22,291 bases of DNA, taken from the IMG/VR virus record IMGVR_UViG_3300005253_000412, positions 1 through 22,291 of that record; one strand, 5' to 3'. The notes below the pieces were generated by a model. It made no database searches and had not been told where the DNA came from. It saw nothing but the letters and a program-made list of their open reading frames with translations. Both the position numbers and the translations under genes were made by a program. The stretch comes from a virus. Of this stretch, positions 1 to 7,300 are shown piece after piece (the stretch's first letter is position 1; the number at the start of each line of letters is the position of its first letter).

Positions 1-300
1 GTGTGTCGCGCTGTCGCGCAGCGCATGGGAATACTCATGTAGAACCCAGTGGAACCATCTGGCGCGCTCGCGTATCCAAGTCCAATATTCCACGGTCCAT
101 TTTTTCTTCGGCTCCTCCGGCGGGTGCGTCGTCATAATGATGTGCATGCCGGCGACCTTGTACCAAAGGGCGCGGACGGTTTTGGGGTCTACTTTGAGAG
201 TGTCTCTGTGTTTCTGGGCCTCCTCCTGGATCCTCGCCGGCGTAGTGAAAATCCAGTTAACGTGGAGGTCGTTTTTGTAAACCGTGTAGGGCTTGGCCAT
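1..300 (-). CDS. Hypothetical protein, 3' end cut by window edge
   Basis: An open minus-strand frame of 100 codons starts at ATG 298-300 and runs off the left edge without a stop. A GAGG about 10 bases upstream fits a ribosome binding site. The protein begins MAKPYTVYKNDLHVNW and is rich in Trp, His and charged residues (for example KKKWTVEYWTWIRERARWF), with no membrane segment or signal peptide. It is the first gene after the M15 peptidase in the direction of transcription, separated by 43 bases. I do not recognise the family. It is real on the evidence of the long open frame with a good start and the operon position, but its function is unknown. Confidence 0.65.
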   Translation of the reverse strand, partial: MAKPYTVYKNDLHVNWIFTTPARIQEEAQKHRDTLKVDPKTVRALWYKVAGMHIIMTTHPPEEPKKKWTVEYWTWIRERARWFHWVLHEYSHALRDSATH

Positions 301-343
301 CGCTAGAGCCTCAGCAAGATCAAGGCGGCGGTGAGAGGCCGCA

Positions 344-781
344 TTAGGTGTACGTCCAGACGGTCGGGCGATGGGCATTCAGCACCGTGTCGAGATCATC
401 GAGATGGATAAAGCGGTGGTTGAAAGCCCCCTCCTGGCGCAGCCCGATGCCGGTGAACCCGGCGGCGTAGGCGGACCCGGCAACGTGATAGGCACGCTCG
501 CCATAGACCAGCAAATCGATGGCGCGACCTGTGGTGTGTGGCCCCATGCGCCCGGTGCTGCTGACCTTGGCATTATAGGACGGATCGCGGTAAGCGGAGG
601 ACACCAGGAGCGGCTTGCCGAGCAGCGTCCGCAATCCCTGTAGCCGGTCCATGAAGGCCGGGACGACGATCAACCGGTCGGTGCCCCTGCAACGCATCTC
701 GAACGGCGTGAAATTGGGCCACGGCCACTTGTCCTTCGGCACGTCCCGCCAGTGGTCGTAGATTTGGTATTCAGCGGCCAT
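344..781 (-). CDS. Peptidase M15-family endolysin (D-Ala-D-Ala carboxypeptidase-like)
   Basis: This 145-residue protein resembles the M15 zinc peptidases (Peptidase_M15_3 type) that many phages use to cut the peptide crosslinks of peptidoglycan. The start at ATG 781 (MAAEYQIYDHW) is chosen because family members begin close to that point; an upstream in-frame ATG at 802 would add seven residues (MSSGRCA). Visible hallmarks, numbered from 802: the SAYRDPSYN segment (69-77), GPHTTGRAIDL with likely zinc ligands His89 and Asp96, and RFIHLDD with the third ligand His133. It overlaps the upstream single-TM gene by 11 bases and lies in a lysis-type cassette at the end of the tail operon. No signal peptide is seen, so it would need a holin or another route across the inner membrane. 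It could instead be a virion-associated hydrolase, but its position favours lysis. Confidence 0.9.
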   Translation of the reverse strand: MAAEYQIYDHWRDVPKDKWPWPNFTPFEMRCRGTDRLIVVPAFMDRLQGLRTLLGKPLLVSSAYRDPSYNAKVSSTGRMGPHTTGRAIDLLVYGERAYHVAGSAYAAGFTGIGLRQEGAFNHRFIHLDDLDTVLNAHRPTVWTYT

Positions 782-965
782 CGCGCACCGCCCGCTCGAC
801 ATAGATCAGCCGCACCTTGAATTCCTTGAAGTCTTCCCGCAACGCATTGACCTGCGAGCCTATGGCCGCCACCTGAGCGGTCAGCTTGAAGCCGCCGATG
901 GTGGCACTGCCCAGCAACAGGACGAGCAAGCCGGCGAGAATCTTGGCGTAAACGCCGTTTTTCAT
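771..965 (-). CDS. Small single-TM protein, holin or spanin candidate
   Basis: This 64-residue protein has one hydrophobic segment (about residues 7-25, AKILAGLLVLLLGSATIGG) followed by a charged, probably helical or coiled-coil tail ending ERAVRDGR. The start at ATG 965 is supported by the ATGA overlap with the stop of the upstream gene (962-965) and by GGGG about 8 bases upstream; a longer frame to 1037 exists but would add a polar 24-residue leader. Its position directly before the M15 endolysin, and the N-terminal TM plus cytosolic or periplasmic helix, fit a small holin-like protein or an inner-membrane spanin. No family motif proves either role. Confidence 0.7.
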   Translation of the reverse strand: MKNGVYAKILAGLLVLLLGSATIGGFKLTAQVAAIGSQVNALREDFKEFKVRLIYVERAVRDGR

Positions 966-1288
966 ACTGGCAACCCCATCGGTTTCAGCAGTTTCGGCGA
1001 CGTCTTCTGCCAATTCTTGCCGCTGGTGACGACGCAAGATATTCCGCTCTCGTCGGTAATGAGCAGGGTCCAGGTCTTGCGGTCAGGCGTAGCGAACAAC
1101 TCCAGTAGCCGGCCGTCATTGTTAAGGCCGAACGCCGCCGGCTGTTCGTCGTACTTTTCCTTGAGATGTTCGACCAACTCCGCACGCGGGTTGCAAATAA
1201 CATCAGCCAGCGCCGGGCTTGCGGCAATCATTGCAATAAAAAGGGCCGCCGAAGCGGCCGTCATTAAAAAGGGCGCGAATGTTTCCAC
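962..1288 (-). CDS. Secreted small protein of alphaproteobacterial hypothetical family
   Basis: This 108-residue protein starts at GTG 1288, chosen because AGGAG lies 10 bases upstream; the internal ATG at 1264 has no such site. Residues about 9-28 are hydrophobic and end in SPALA, a plausible signal peptidase I site, leaving a mature domain of about 80 residues with two cysteines (DVICNP and GISCVV) that could form a disulfide. The mature part contains the pattern YDEQPAAFGLNNDGRLLELF, then TWTLLITDESGISC. From memory this resembles a conserved hypothetical family in alphaproteobacteria and their phages. It overlaps the next gene by four bases (ATGA). A periplasmic role in lysis is possible from context; function is otherwise unknown. 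Confidence 0.75.
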   Translation of the reverse strand: METFAPFLMTAASAALFIAMIAASPALADVICNPRAELVEHLKEKYDEQPAAFGLNNDGRLLELFATPDRKTWTLLITDESGISCVVTSGKNWQKTSPKLLKPMGLPV

Positions 1289-1324
1289 ATGGCGGGGTCT
1301 CCTATCCGTCAGTGCGGTTGAAGA

Positions 1325-1537
1325 TCAATCCGTGAACCGCGTCAACCAGGCCGTGTTGGCCTCGTTGCGCTGCATCAGCTTGTTGAGGGCCGTGTCGTAC
1401 CACCACATGAGCGCGAACTTAACGGTGGGCTCCGCGGCCCCCGAGTTGTTCGTCGCGATTGCGTCCAGCTGGGCGTTGATGTCCGCCCGAAACGTGGCAC
1501 CATCGGCGTTCGCAACCACGTAATCAACCTGGCTCAT
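1325..1537 (-). CDS. Free-standing duplicate of the tail fibre N-terminal module
   Basis: This 70-residue protein is a paralogue of the first 64 residues of the tail fibre gene at 2515-3300: 54 of 64 positions match, from SQVDY through QRNEANTAW. After that it ends with LTRFTD and a stop, so it lacks the fibre shaft and receptor-binding end. The start is secure: ATG 1537 with GAGGAG eight bases upstream. The shared module likely attaches the fibre to the tail tip, because it is the N-terminal part that is kept. It could be an expressed small tail protein occupying the same attachment site, or the remnant of a second fibre gene. Its intact ribosome binding site and frame argue against simple decay. 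Confidence 0.75.
   Translation of the reverse strand: MSQVDYVVANADGATFRADINAQLDAIATNNSGAAEPTVKFALMWWYDTALNKLMQRNEANTAWLTRFTD
1346..1537 (-). repeat. Direct repeat copy A (fibre N-terminal module)
   Basis: This 192-base segment matches 3109-3300 closely without gaps in the coding frame (54 of 64 encoded residues identical, many silent matches). With its upstream 13-mer AGCTCCTCGTTGC (1544-1556, plus-strand reading) it preserves the layout that copy B had before the HNH insertion. Confidence 0.85.
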
Positions 1538-1563
1538 CGTGCTAGCTCCTCGTTGCCTTATAA

Positions 1564-2088
1564 TTAAACCGGCCAGCTGGTCCCATCACCGAAGGGATCG
1601 TCGGAGGTGGGGTCAACAGCGGCGAGATTCGCCTCGGTCGTAATCGCCATAATCTTAGGCGGCACGGTATTACGAATATACAGGTAGATATCCTTGGCCT
1701 TGAGCTGCGCCACCGTGGCGTTCCCGGCCAGGTGTGAAACCCACATACCCGCCACGGTCTTGATCGCCTCGATGCTATCCCAGTCGGGCACCTGGATGGC
1801 CACCCGGATTACGGCCTCAGCTTTGAATTCTTCACCCTTGACAACTTTCAACTGAGCGAGGGTCGGTGGCGCCGGCTCGGCGTCATTCCAACGGGTGATG
1901 AATATCTGAAACGGCGTGATACTCGTGATCGGCGCATGGGCCCGGCCGTCGTTATACTCGATCTCCCCCGCGGCACCGAACCACTGGACGGCGTGGATCT
2001 TAGGATCGATACCGACCATGCTAACCTGACGCGCCTCGCCATCAACGATCACGATGTTATCGTCGGGAACGATCGTAATTCTAGCCAT
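1564..2088 (-). CDS. Hypothetical protein of the tail fibre locus
   Basis: This 174-residue protein starts at ATG 2088 (MARITIVPDDNIVIVDGEAR), chosen over an upstream in-frame start at 2127 because GGGGAG lies seven bases before it. The start overlaps the stop of the upstream gene by eight bases. The N-terminal half looks like a beta-rich domain (VIVDGEARQVSMVGIDPKIHAVQW) and resembles small proteins found beside tail fibre genes of other phages. The C-terminal half (from about residue 75) contains a Pro-rich linker, TLAQLKVVKGEEF, and a mixed alpha/beta stretch. No catalytic motif or membrane segment is visible. The position between the Cys-rich protein and the small fibre paralogue suggests a tail tip or fibre-assembly part, but this is inference. 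Confidence 0.7.
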   Translation of the reverse strand: MARITIVPDDNIVIVDGEARQVSMVGIDPKIHAVQWFGAAGEIEYNDGRAHAPITSITPFQIFITRWNDAEPAPPTLAQLKVVKGEEFKAEAVIRVAIQVPDWDSIEAIKTVAGMWVSHLAGNATVAQLKAKDIYLYIRNTVPPKIMAITTEANLAAVDPTSDDPFGDGTSWPV

Positions 2089-2503
2089 GGATAATCTCCC
2101 CATCGCCCGCGAGCCGGGCATGTCCAAGCGCGATCAAACCGTCGTTGTGCCGGGTCATCTCATCCGCCATACGCTGCAAGATCAACCCCATGTTGTTTAG
2201 CGCCTTGAGCTGTTCAAGGTTGAGCTGTATCAGGGCCGTCTCCCTCTCCGTCAGCTCCTTACGAAGCTCCCCCACGGCGGCATCCAGGGCCTCGACGGCC
2301 GCCACCTGTTCGATCGCCAGGACCGCCCGCCAGGAATCCTCACAAGCCCACTGGTAGATCGGTTCATCGGTCACCGCGTTCTTACCGGCACACAGCTTGA
2401 CCCACTTGCCGCACCTGTCGCGGTGGGCTACGCATGTTTCCTTGAAGCCCGTGTACGGACAATCCGACGTGTCAGGATGGCAAAAGGTATCGCTCTCGTT
2501 CAT
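2081..2503 (-). CDS. Cys-rich N-terminus plus coiled coil, unknown function
   Basis: This 140-residue protein starts at ATG 2503 with AAGGA upstream, 11 bases after the tail fibre stop. The first 55 residues carry six cysteines (C8, C15, C24, C31, C38, C54) and several histidines, a spacing that could bind zinc or form disulfides. Residues about 65-112 have the heptad-like, Leu/Glu-rich pattern of a coiled coil (ALDAAVGELRKELTERETAL), followed by a short tail. I do not recognise the family. The coiled coil and the position immediately after the fibre suggest an oligomeric fibre-associated protein or fibre chaperone; neither is demonstrated. Confidence 0.7.
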   Translation of the reverse strand: MNESDTFCHPDTSDCPYTGFKETCVAHRDRCGKWVKLCAGKNAVTDEPIYQWACEDSWRAVLAIEQVAAVEALDAAVGELRKELTERETALIQLNLEQLKALNNMGLILQRMADEMTRHNDGLIALGHARLAGDGEIIHG

Positions 2504-2514
2504 GACGAAGGTCC

Positions 2515-3300
2515 TTAGTTCTTAATGGCGATGATACAATCGAGGAATCGCAGGTCGAGGTTGCTTAGGTTGTGGGTGTGACCGCTGCCGCTACCGGCAC
2601 TAGCGGTATTAAGTGCGGAGTTCTGTGATGTCGATCCGGTAGTCTGCTTTTCTGGCATCGTCGTCCCGCCACCGGTGGCGTTTACTACTTTTTCAAGATG
2701 GGCATGGGACGCGAGTTCCGCGGTTATCAGCGTATGGCTGGCGGTCGTCTTGCCGGTGCCAAAAACGGTGGAGAAGTTAACCGAGCCCCCACTCGTCACG
2801 GCGCCGGTCTGCAGCCGGATCGCCTTATTATTATGTACCGATTCCTTTGTCCAGCCGGTCGGGGCCGCCGTCTGCTGGAACAGCATCCGGGTACCGGCCG
2901 CGAAACCGGTCGGCGGTTTGTTTTCCAACTTCAAGGGGGTGATAAACCGGGTATCATTCGCACCGGCGTCCGTCTCGGCCTGGGTGGCGATCTCGGCGAC
3001 CCCCTCCGCGGCTTCGCTGGCCGAGCCCTTGGTCGCCGCCGTTCCTATAAGGGTGCCCTGACGATAGGGCGTCCAGGCCGTCGACGGGTCCTTACGCGCG
3101 GCCAGCACCCAAGCCGTGTTGGCCTCGTTGCGCTGCTTTAGATCGTTGGATGCCGTGTCGTACCACCACATATTTGCGAACTTAACGGTGGGCTCCGATC
3201 CCCCGGAGTTGTTCGTCGCGATCGCGTCCAGCATGGCGTTGATGTCCGCCCGAACCGTGGCGCCATCGGCGTTCGCGACGTTGTAATCAACTTGCGAGAT
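2515..3300 (-). CDS. Tail fibre / receptor-binding protein with displaced start
   Basis: This is the likely receptor-binding fibre. The C-terminal half carries the collar/tip signature found in many phage fibres: GTRMLFQQTAAPTGWTK, then KAIRLQTG, GGSVNFSTVFG, paired His-x-His motifs (SHAHL and GHTHN) that may coordinate metal, and the ending LDLRFLDCIIAIKN. The N-terminal 64 residues match the free module at 1325-1537. That match runs upstream of the first ATG (3234) to codon 3300, which is ATC where the paralogue has ATG. AGGAG at 3309-3313 sits eight bases before this ATC. A strict ATG-only call would be 2515-3234 and would remove 22 conserved residues. The gene is preceded by an HNH endonuclease on the other strand, whose insertion explains the lost start. 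Gene identity is firm; the start is uncertain. Confidence 0.85.
   Translation of the reverse strand: MSQVDYNVANADGATVRADINAMLDAIATNNSGGSEPTVKFANMWWYDTASNDLKQRNEANTAWVLAARKDPSTAWTPYRQGTLIGTAATKGSASEAAEGVAEIATQAETDAGANDTRFITPLKLENKPPTGFAAGTRMLFQQTAAPTGWTKESVHNNKAIRLQTGAVTSGGSVNFSTVFGTGKTTASHTLITAELASHAHLEKVVNATGGGTTMPEKQTTGSTSQNSALNTASAGSGSGHTHNLSNLDLRFLDCIIAIKN
3109..3300 (-). repeat. Direct repeat copy B (fibre N-terminal module)
   Basis: This is the partner of 1346-1537, forming the 5' part of the full-length fibre gene. The similarity stops at 3300, the exact edge of the HNH insertion. It resumes as the shared 13-mer at 4039-4051 on the far side of the endonuclease gene. Confidence 0.85.
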
Positions 3301-3313
3301 GACTCATACTCCT
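3298..3313 (-). promoter_or_regulatory. AGGAG ribosome binding site facing an ATC codon
   Basis: On the minus strand AGGAG (3309-3313) is followed by eight bases and then ATC (3298-3300), the codon homologous to the paralogue's ATG start. An ATG at 3305-3307 lies only one base after the AGGAG and in another frame, where it meets a stop after six codons. The site may drive initiation at a non-canonical AUC codon. Confidence 0.35.
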
Positions 3314-3318
3314 ATAGA

Positions 3319-4032
3319 ATGACAAACGTGGACATACCCGAACGCTTTCGTAGCAAGGTTGATTTCACCAATGCCTGTTGGCTCTGGCTTGGCGCGACAA
3401 CCCCGCAAGGGCATGGCGTTTATCGTGGTGACGATGGGCGAAACCTTCCCGCCCACCACTATACTTTCAGGCTAACAGGAGCCGTGATCCCGGCGAAGAT
3501 CAGGTTGCTCCATCGCTGCGGCAACCCATCCTGCGTGAAGCCGGGCCACCTTTTCCTAGGAACGCCAGAAAATATGTTACGGCGCAAACTTCGTCGGATG
3601 GCGAATGGCTGCATTGAATGGACTGGCAGCCTAATCACCAATGGCTATGGCTTGGTGGGCATCGGCGGACGAATAATATTAACTCACCGCCTTGCTTATG
3701 AACTCGCTCACGGCCCTATCCCGGACGGGCAATGGGTACTCCATCATTGCGACAGCCGTCGCTGCTGCAATCCAGATCATCTCTTTCTCGGCAATGCGCG
3801 CGTTAACAGAGACGATTGCGTGGCCAAGGGCCGGGAGGCCCGTGGAGAAATTCTAGCTTCGAGCAAACGCGGCGAGCGCAATCCTCGTTCCAAATTGAAG
3901 GCCGCCGATGTCGTGCAAATCCGTGTTCTCGCCAACGAAGGAACCTCGCAGCGCGTCATCGCCCGACGATATAGAATTGATCAAGCAACGGTTTCCATGA
4001 TCGTCAGGCGCCGCACATGGAAGCACATCTAA
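3319..4032 (+). CDS. HNH homing endonuclease with two tandem HNH domains
   Basis: This 237-residue plus-strand gene opposes its neighbours. ATG 3319 is used; a TTG at 3292 in frame would extend into the fibre gene. Two similar halves are visible. Residues 20-86 run from CWLWLGA to LLHRCGNPSCVKPGHLFLGT; residues 98-166 run from CIEWTGS to LHHCDSRRCCNPDHLFLGN. A C-terminal helix-turn-helix (about 192-235, SQRVIARRYRIDQATVSMIV) would supply DNA recognition. The second half keeps the HNH_3-type H, C, C, N and H residues. The first half keeps H65, C67, C72 and H77 but has Gly for the usual Asp and Lys74 for the Asn, so it is probably structural or weakened. Such proteins cut DNA at an empty site and spread by repair copying. 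It lies exactly at the 5' end of the tail fibre gene, and its 3' end overlaps the opposing gene by four bases. Confidence 0.9.
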   Translation: MTNVDIPERFRSKVDFTNACWLWLGATTPQGHGVYRGDDGRNLPAHHYTFRLTGAVIPAKIRLLHRCGNPSCVKPGHLFLGTPENMLRRKLRRMANGCIEWTGSLITNGYGLVGIGGRIILTHRLAYELAHGPIPDGQWVLHHCDSRRCCNPDHLFLGNARVNRDDCVAKGREARGEILASSKRGERNPRSKLKAADVVQIRVLANEGTSQRVIARRYRIDQATVSMIVRRRTWKHI

Positions 4033-4349
4033 CGCGTCAGCTCCTCGTTGCGCTTGGCCAGGGCCGCCTCATACCAGGTCACGTAGTCCTGGCACTCGGC
4101 CGGGAGCGACTTACCCTCCAGGAGGGCCCGCATCATCAAGAATACCGCGTAGTCCGAGGCCACCGGCGGTCGCGGCGGCTTACCGTAGCCGTGGCCCCGG
4201 GGGATAAAGGCCTTCCCGTCCCAGCGATAACTCCCATCAACGGGAAGATCACAACCCGTCGGCACCACCACGTGATCCGCGGCGGCTTTCTTCACCTGCT
4301 TGTACCCAACCAGGCGACCGTCCTTGTCAAGTTTAGCGATTTGAATCAC
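4029..4349 (-). CDS. Small tail-tip-associated protein, unknown function
   Basis: This 106-residue protein starts at GTG 4349 with GGAGG eight bases upstream, and its start overlaps the stop of the J-like tip gene (GTGA). It begins MIQIAKLDKDGRLVGYKQV, suggesting a short beta-rich domain, then a Gly/Pro-rich middle (PRGHGYGKPPRPP), then a helical C-terminus ending AALAKRNEELTR. The last codons contain the GAGGAG that would originally have served the tail fibre gene. Its TAG stop is immediately followed on the minus strand by ATG (4026-4028), now inside the endonuclease gene. The position between tip and fibre suggests a connector or fibre-assembly part. I do not recognise the family. Confidence 0.7.
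   Translation of the reverse strand: MIQIAKLDKDGRLVGYKQVKKAAADHVVVPTGCDLPVDGSYRWDGKAFIPRGHGYGKPPRPPVASDYAVFLMMRALLEGKSLPAECQDYVTWYEAALAKRNEELTR
4039..4051. repeat. 13-mer shared with the upstream region of the fibre paralogue
   Basis: AGCTCCTCGTTGC (plus-strand reading) occurs here and at 1544-1556. Read on the minus strand both copies contain GAGGAG. At 1544-1556 it is the ribosome binding site of the 70-residue paralogue. Here it is separated from its fibre gene by the HNH gene, so it marks the ancestral leader. Confidence 0.6.
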
Positions 4350-7300
4350 GGTACGTCCTCCACGGTTACGGATAGCTCATCGATCTTCATATTGTAAGCC
4401 GGATCTCGGCTCGTAAAGATCACCTTAAAATCAAATCCCCGCGCCTCAAATTCCGCGCTATCCAAGATGTTCCAAGCCGACCACGTCGGTGAGCCCGCCG
4501 GATCATCATCGGTATGCCGCACCCAGACCCGGGCGTCCGTCTCGGCCTGAACGGTTCCATCCCAGTCCTCCCAGTCATCGACGTTCCCCGCCCGATCATC
4601 AAAGTTATCTAAGACGGGAGCGCTAAACGCCTTGATATGCGAGGTCAGGCGGACCCTCTTGACCGTGGTCAGATCGATATTTTGACCAAAATCATAGGTA
4701 CCGGTCGTTCCGATCCCCCCGTAAGAATCCAGCCAACCCGTCATCAGGTCGATATCGGGAATATCATCGACCAACCCCACCGCGAGAAGCTGCAAAAAAC
4801 CGTCGGTTGCGACCGTTCCGGTGTGTGTTCCGGCGAAGAGAGGGTCCTCGGTCACCGAATCTACGTTCGCAAAGGTCAGCACCGAGGCCTGCTTGGTATC
4901 AATCTTCGCGATCGTGGTCGAGGGCCGGGCGCCCCGGTCAAAGACCCGCCCGAGATAGGTGCCCGGTTTTAATGGTAGCTGAATGCTTAGATCCGCCCCC
5001 GGCGCGGCGGTTCCGATAGACGTCGAGTTTTGCCACTCGGCCGAGGCCGCATCGGCCTCCGGGGAGTGCCTAAACCTGACCTCACCCCCGAAGCGCACGT
5101 CCAGCTCCGGCAACGGGTCCCATCTCAAGATTACCGAACCACCGAACGCCGAGATGTTCAGGTTCTGCAGGCCCCCGGGCGGGGTCGTCTGGCCCACGAC
5201 GCTGTAACCGGGCCGCTCCACCCAAGCCCCGGGTCGCAGCGCACTGGGGGGACTATTCCAACGTACCCTCAGGTCATAGGTGGCCCCCTCCGCGATATTT
5301 CCCAAGAGGATCTCGCCATCCGTCCGGTTCAACCAGGTCGCGGGTACGTAGGGCTCACCGGTACCGGTCGCCCGAATCTGCACCTCCAGAACCAGGTCAA
5401 CCTGATTGATTGGATCAACCCTAATCGCGATCCGAGGCAGCAACGTCAAGCCCGAGCCCAACTCTAACACGCTTTCATCTGACCGGATCTCGAGTATCAC
5501 CACGGTCGGGATCGTGGGAAGCGGCGTCAGCTTGGTAACATAAGCCGGGATCTCGCCCGTGTCCGCCTGATATACGCCAGGTGAATGCGGGACCACGGTT
5601 AACCGGGCCGCCAGGTCCGTTTGAGGTTCAACGCTCAGTACCAAACCCTCGATCGTCTCTAGGCCAAGTTCGCCAAATCCAAATAGATCTCCCACCACCG
5701 GTGCGTCCGCGTCCGCGATTACGTCCGTAAAGACCACCGTGGTCTGGTCACCCGGGTTGGTCACGACCTGCCGGGTTAGCTCGGCGTCATTGATGGTTCG
5801 GATAGAAACCCCATAGGTCTTAGGCGCGCTCATCGACAGCGTCTCGTCAACCGTCATCCCGGTTACGTTCGGCGGGCTGGCCGCGTCCGTTTGCAACGCC
5901 TTAATTCGACCTGAGGCCAGGCCCACCAACAGCACGTCATGGGTGATCATCACCAGGCTTCCCCGGCGCGCCACCAGGTGCTCTATATCAACGTTAAGGG
6001 TCCACTGTTCCGGCCGCAGCCGCAACTGGGCTATGTTGAATCGCCCGAACTTCCAGACGTGATCCGGGTCCGTTATCCCGAAGGCATTCAGCTGCTCGAA
6101 CCTGGTCGCGTTCGCCTCGGTAAAACCATCATCGTAGACCCGGCGCTCATCCTGGCGCCAGTCCTCCTCACGGTTGGTAAACCTAACCCGGAACCCGTGC
6201 GGCAGGTCGACGAACATTTTCTCGGCCTCAAACCCCCATGAGTTTCGGGGGGTAAAGTGCTGCACCGGAACCGTCTGTTCTTCATCAACCGTAACCGACC
6301 ACTTCCCGTCCACCTGGGTCGGTGAGGCCCGTCCCGCCACGGCCACATCGGCCAGGGTTGACCACGCGGAGGCTTGAAAGTCGCGCACCATATTAAACTC
6401 AAAATTATTCGCCACATTAAAGTCGTGCCAATCTTCTAGCGCAGCCAGGTCTATCCGCGCGTTCGCCAGCGGCTCGGTCAGGGCCTTGCTCTGTAATACG
6501 TGCCGATATAACGAAGCCGGATTCGAGCTCACCGCCTCCGCCCAACTAGCCCCGTTCCAGTCCAGCACGTAGGAGCTCAGCTCGGCCGTCAACTCGTCAA
6601 CCGATCGGTTAAGTTGATCGGTGGCCTTGATCACCAGGGCCGTAGCCGCCAGGGGATGAGGAAAGTTTAACGGATCTTCATCGGTGATTACGCGCAGCGC
6701 CGACCAAAAAGTTAGATCGAAGATACTTGAATCGGTATTATCCGTGGTGGTTCGTCGCAGCCTTATCTCATACGCGGCCCGGGTAGCCACGGACCACCTG
6801 AACCCGTGGCGAACCGCGGAGGTCCGGTTATGAGTAAACGTAATCGTGTACCCGGACACCCAAGAACTCGATACGGTTTTCGCCGTAAAGGTCGGGGTTA
6901 ACCAGGGCGTGTCCCCCACCTTACGATACTGCATCTCAACCACGACCGTTTGATTTCGACGCTTACCCCGATCGTCAAAGTTCACCAGACCCCGCGGAAA
7001 GGTGATATCCACGCTCAGCTCATCCGCGTTTCCCGCGCTCGTTCGCTGCTGCCAAGACCCCGCCGAGGTTAAGGCAACCGATAGATCCTGTTGGTTGACG
7101 CTATCCGGGAACAAGGTAAAAGCCGGATCTCCGACGCGCCCCTCGTTGGTCTCAATCTGCACGCCATCGAAGTCCGCGATCGGGGTCTCACCTATCTTGA
7201 TGTTCTCGATCTTAAGCGGACCATAACCCCAGATCACCAGCATCCGTAAAAACTGGTTGTCACCCACGACCTCCGTGAAGCTCTGGGCGCCGAGCGGTGG

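Noticed and set aside
49-306. Plus-strand frame of 85 codons at the left edge
   Set aside because: The minus-strand frame over the same bases has a better start, a ribosome binding site, operon direction and more natural composition.
326-341. Possible terminator hairpin GCGGC/GCCGC after the M15 gene
   Set aside because: The stem is only five pairs and no T-run follows in the direction of transcription.
3298-4025. Group I or II intron carrying the HNH gene inside the fibre gene
   Set aside because: The endonuclease fills nearly the whole insert and is antisense to the fibre transcript, leaving no room for a ribozyme.
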